From contig VBON01000074.1 in NCBI GenBank assembly GCA_005877525.1, positions 1-6,503 on the forward strand: a stretch of DNA of 6,503 nucleotides, given 5' to 3'. The DNA comes from Nitrospirota bacterium. GTDB lineage: Bacteria > Nitrospirota > Nitrospiria > Nitrospirales > NS-4. Of the stretch, positions 5,335-6,503 are shown piece by piece. Each line of letters opens with the position of its first letter. The first letter of the stretch is position 1. Under the pieces are notes generated by a model. It saw only the letters and a program-made list of their open reading frames with translations, was not told the origin of the DNA and made no database searches. Position numbers and translations under genes: made by a program.

Positions 5335-6503
5335 ATGCCTGATTGGCAGACTCCTAATTCAGAAATGAACACTGCGGCCGCTTCGAAGGTTATCATTGCG
5401 ACCACCGAGGCGGAAAAAGAAGAGATCTATCGTCTCCGCTACGAGGTCTATATCGAGGAGATGAAAGGAGAGCGCCGTCATACCGAAGCCAATGCAGAAC
5501 GCCGGTTTCGAGATGAGCTGGATGACTACGCAGTCCAGTTTTACGTCAGACAAGATGGAAAGATTCTCGGGTGCGTACGACTCAATCTTCGACGAGATGG
5601 TCCGTGGGAATGCGAAGACCGCTTTGAGCTGGAGAAATTCGCCCCCGCTTATCCCATTCAGTTAACCATGGCTTCGAGATTCGCCGTGCACCAGGCCGCG
5701 CGTGGGAGCGTCGTGATGATGCAATTGTGTTGTGCCCTGGCTGAGTTCATGCAGAAGCATGAGCAGCGGTTCTGTTTCCTGGACTGTCATCCCAAGTTAC
5801 TGCCCTTGTATTCACGCTTGGGCTTTAGAATCTACAAGCCCGGCTTCAAGCATCCGAAATATACCTACGTCATTCCGATGGTCATGGTGTTCGGCGATCT
5901 TGAATACTTCGAACGCGTCAACTCGCCGCTTCTGCCGATCATGCAGCGTTATCCGCAGATCACGGTGTGGCGCGATCTTTTGTTGAGGAATTTTCCCGCC
6001 GCGGGGCACACCTTTATGTCCCCCACCGTGGACGTGGAGGCTTTTTGGGGGCTTCTGGGCGCGAACCTGATCGGCCCCACGGCTGACATCGAACGTCCGG
6101 AAGTTCTGGCTGGATTGACGGAAGGAGAGACTAAGCACATGGTGTCCACGGGCCAGGTCGCTTCCTGCCATGCCGGGGATCCTATTCTTTGCACCGGTGA
6201 GCAAGGCCGAGAGATCTTTTTGATCCTGGAAGGGAGCTTCCAGGTTCTGGGAGAAATATCCCCCCACGATCAGGACGAAATGGTCGTCAGGATTCTCGTC
6301 CCCGGCGACATCTTCGGTGAGATGGCGTTCCTCACTAACGGACGTCGCTGCTCGACCGTTGTCGCCATGGAGAATTCTACCCTGCTCATCCTGAACGCCA
6401 AGGCGTTGGATAGGATCCTCAAAGCGGAGCCCCAGCTGGCGTACAAACTCTTCCGCAATCTGGCTCGCATTGTTGAAACCACATATTACGAAACTATTTT
6501 ACT
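5335..6503 (+). CDS. GNAT-like acyltransferase fused to a C-terminal cyclic-nucleotide-binding domain (3' end beyond window)
   Basis: The frame is open from ATG5335 to the right edge, at least 389 residues. An in-frame TAG at 5311 limits the start to ATG5335 or ATG5365. Neither has a strong ribosome-binding site; TGAG 9 nt before 5335 slightly favours it. Numbering from 5335, residues about 18-195 resemble the GNAT/N-acyl amino acid synthase (FeeM-like) group: YRLRYEVYIEEMKG (32-45), ILGCVRLNLRRDG (77-89), SRFAVHQAARGS (114-125), CHPKLLPLYSRLGF (151-164) and HPKYTYVIPMVMV (173-185). The usual acetyl-CoA motif (Q/R-x-x-G-x-G/A) is not well kept, so the acyl donor may not be acetyl-CoA. After a linker, about 266-381 form a cNMP-binding (Crp-like) beta barrel: the strand IFLILEGSFQVLG and a phosphate-binding cassette GDIFGEMAFLTNGRR with Glu329 and Arg337/Arg338. 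No DNA-binding helix-turn-helix is visible before the edge. Inferred role: nucleotide-regulated acylation of a protein or small molecule. The substrate is unknown. Confidence 0.88.
   Translation, partial: MPDWQTPNSEMNTAAASKVIIATTEAEKEEIYRLRYEVYIEEMKGERRHTEANAERRFRDELDDYAVQFYVRQDGKILGCVRLNLRRDGPWECEDRFELEKFAPAYPIQLTMASRFAVHQAARGSVVMMQLCCALAEFMQKHEQRFCFLDCHPKLLPLYSRLGFRIYKPGFKHPKYTYVIPMVMVFGDLEYFERVNSPLLPIMQRYPQITVWRDLLLRNFPAAGHTFMSPTVDVEAFWGLLGANLIGPTADIERPEVLAGLTEGETKHMVSTGQVASCHAGDPILCTGEQGREIFLILEGSFQVLGEISPHDQDEMVVRILVPGDIFGEMAFLTNGRRCSTVVAMENSTLLILNAKALDRILKAEPQLAYKLFRNLARIVETTYYETIL

Noticed and set aside
5812..6267. 151-codon minus-strand frame at the right end
   Set aside because: It is antisense to the acyltransferase/cNMP-binding gene, whose plus-strand translation shows conserved motifs throughout.

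Overview
The window is a bacterial chromosomal segment of moderately high GC content in its genes. It carries four genes that I can support. In order they are: the start of a pilT-type retraction ATPase on the minus strand (cut by the left edge), dnaE and accA on the plus strand, and a large plus-strand gene cut by the right edge. The last one has no stop codon inside the window, so it is easily missed. The GC-rich housekeeping genes, the type IV pilus ATPase, the dnaE-accA pair and the acyltransferase/cNMP-binding protein suit an environmental Gram-negative such as Nitrospirota, NC10 or a proteobacterium. I lean towards a Nitrospira-like organism, but only from the general feel of the proteins; no marker here settles it.

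Layout. Positions 1-293 (minus) hold the N-terminal 97 residues of PilT. Positions 294-589 are a divergent promoter region. They contain a strong sigma70-type promoter for dnaE (TTGACT, 17 bp, TAGAAT) and a weaker candidate for pilT. Positions 590-4060 hold dnaE, the replicative DNA polymerase III alpha subunit (1156 aa), and 4068-5018 hold accA, the acetyl-CoA carboxylase carboxyltransferase alpha subunit (316 aa). The accA Shine-Dalgarno overlaps the dnaE stop codon, so the two form a tightly spaced transcription unit. Positions 5019-5334 are an AT-richer gap with repeated ATTGCAAT palindromes, one doubtful minus-strand small ORF, and a GTGAT/ATCAC palindrome just before the next gene. Positions 5335-6503 (running off the edge) encode a GNAT/acyl-homoserine-lactone-synthase-like acyltransferase domain followed by a cyclic-nucleotide-binding domain.

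Function. dnaE and accA couple chromosome replication and fatty-acid synthesis genes, an arrangement also seen in E. coli. The alpha subunit keeps the complete set of PHP-domain metal ligands, unlike E. coli DnaE, which suggests built-in proofreading. The least described item is the right-hand fusion protein, whose acyltransferase is probably controlled by a bound nucleotide through a C-terminal sensor. No mobile element, CRISPR array, rRNA or tRNA was seen.
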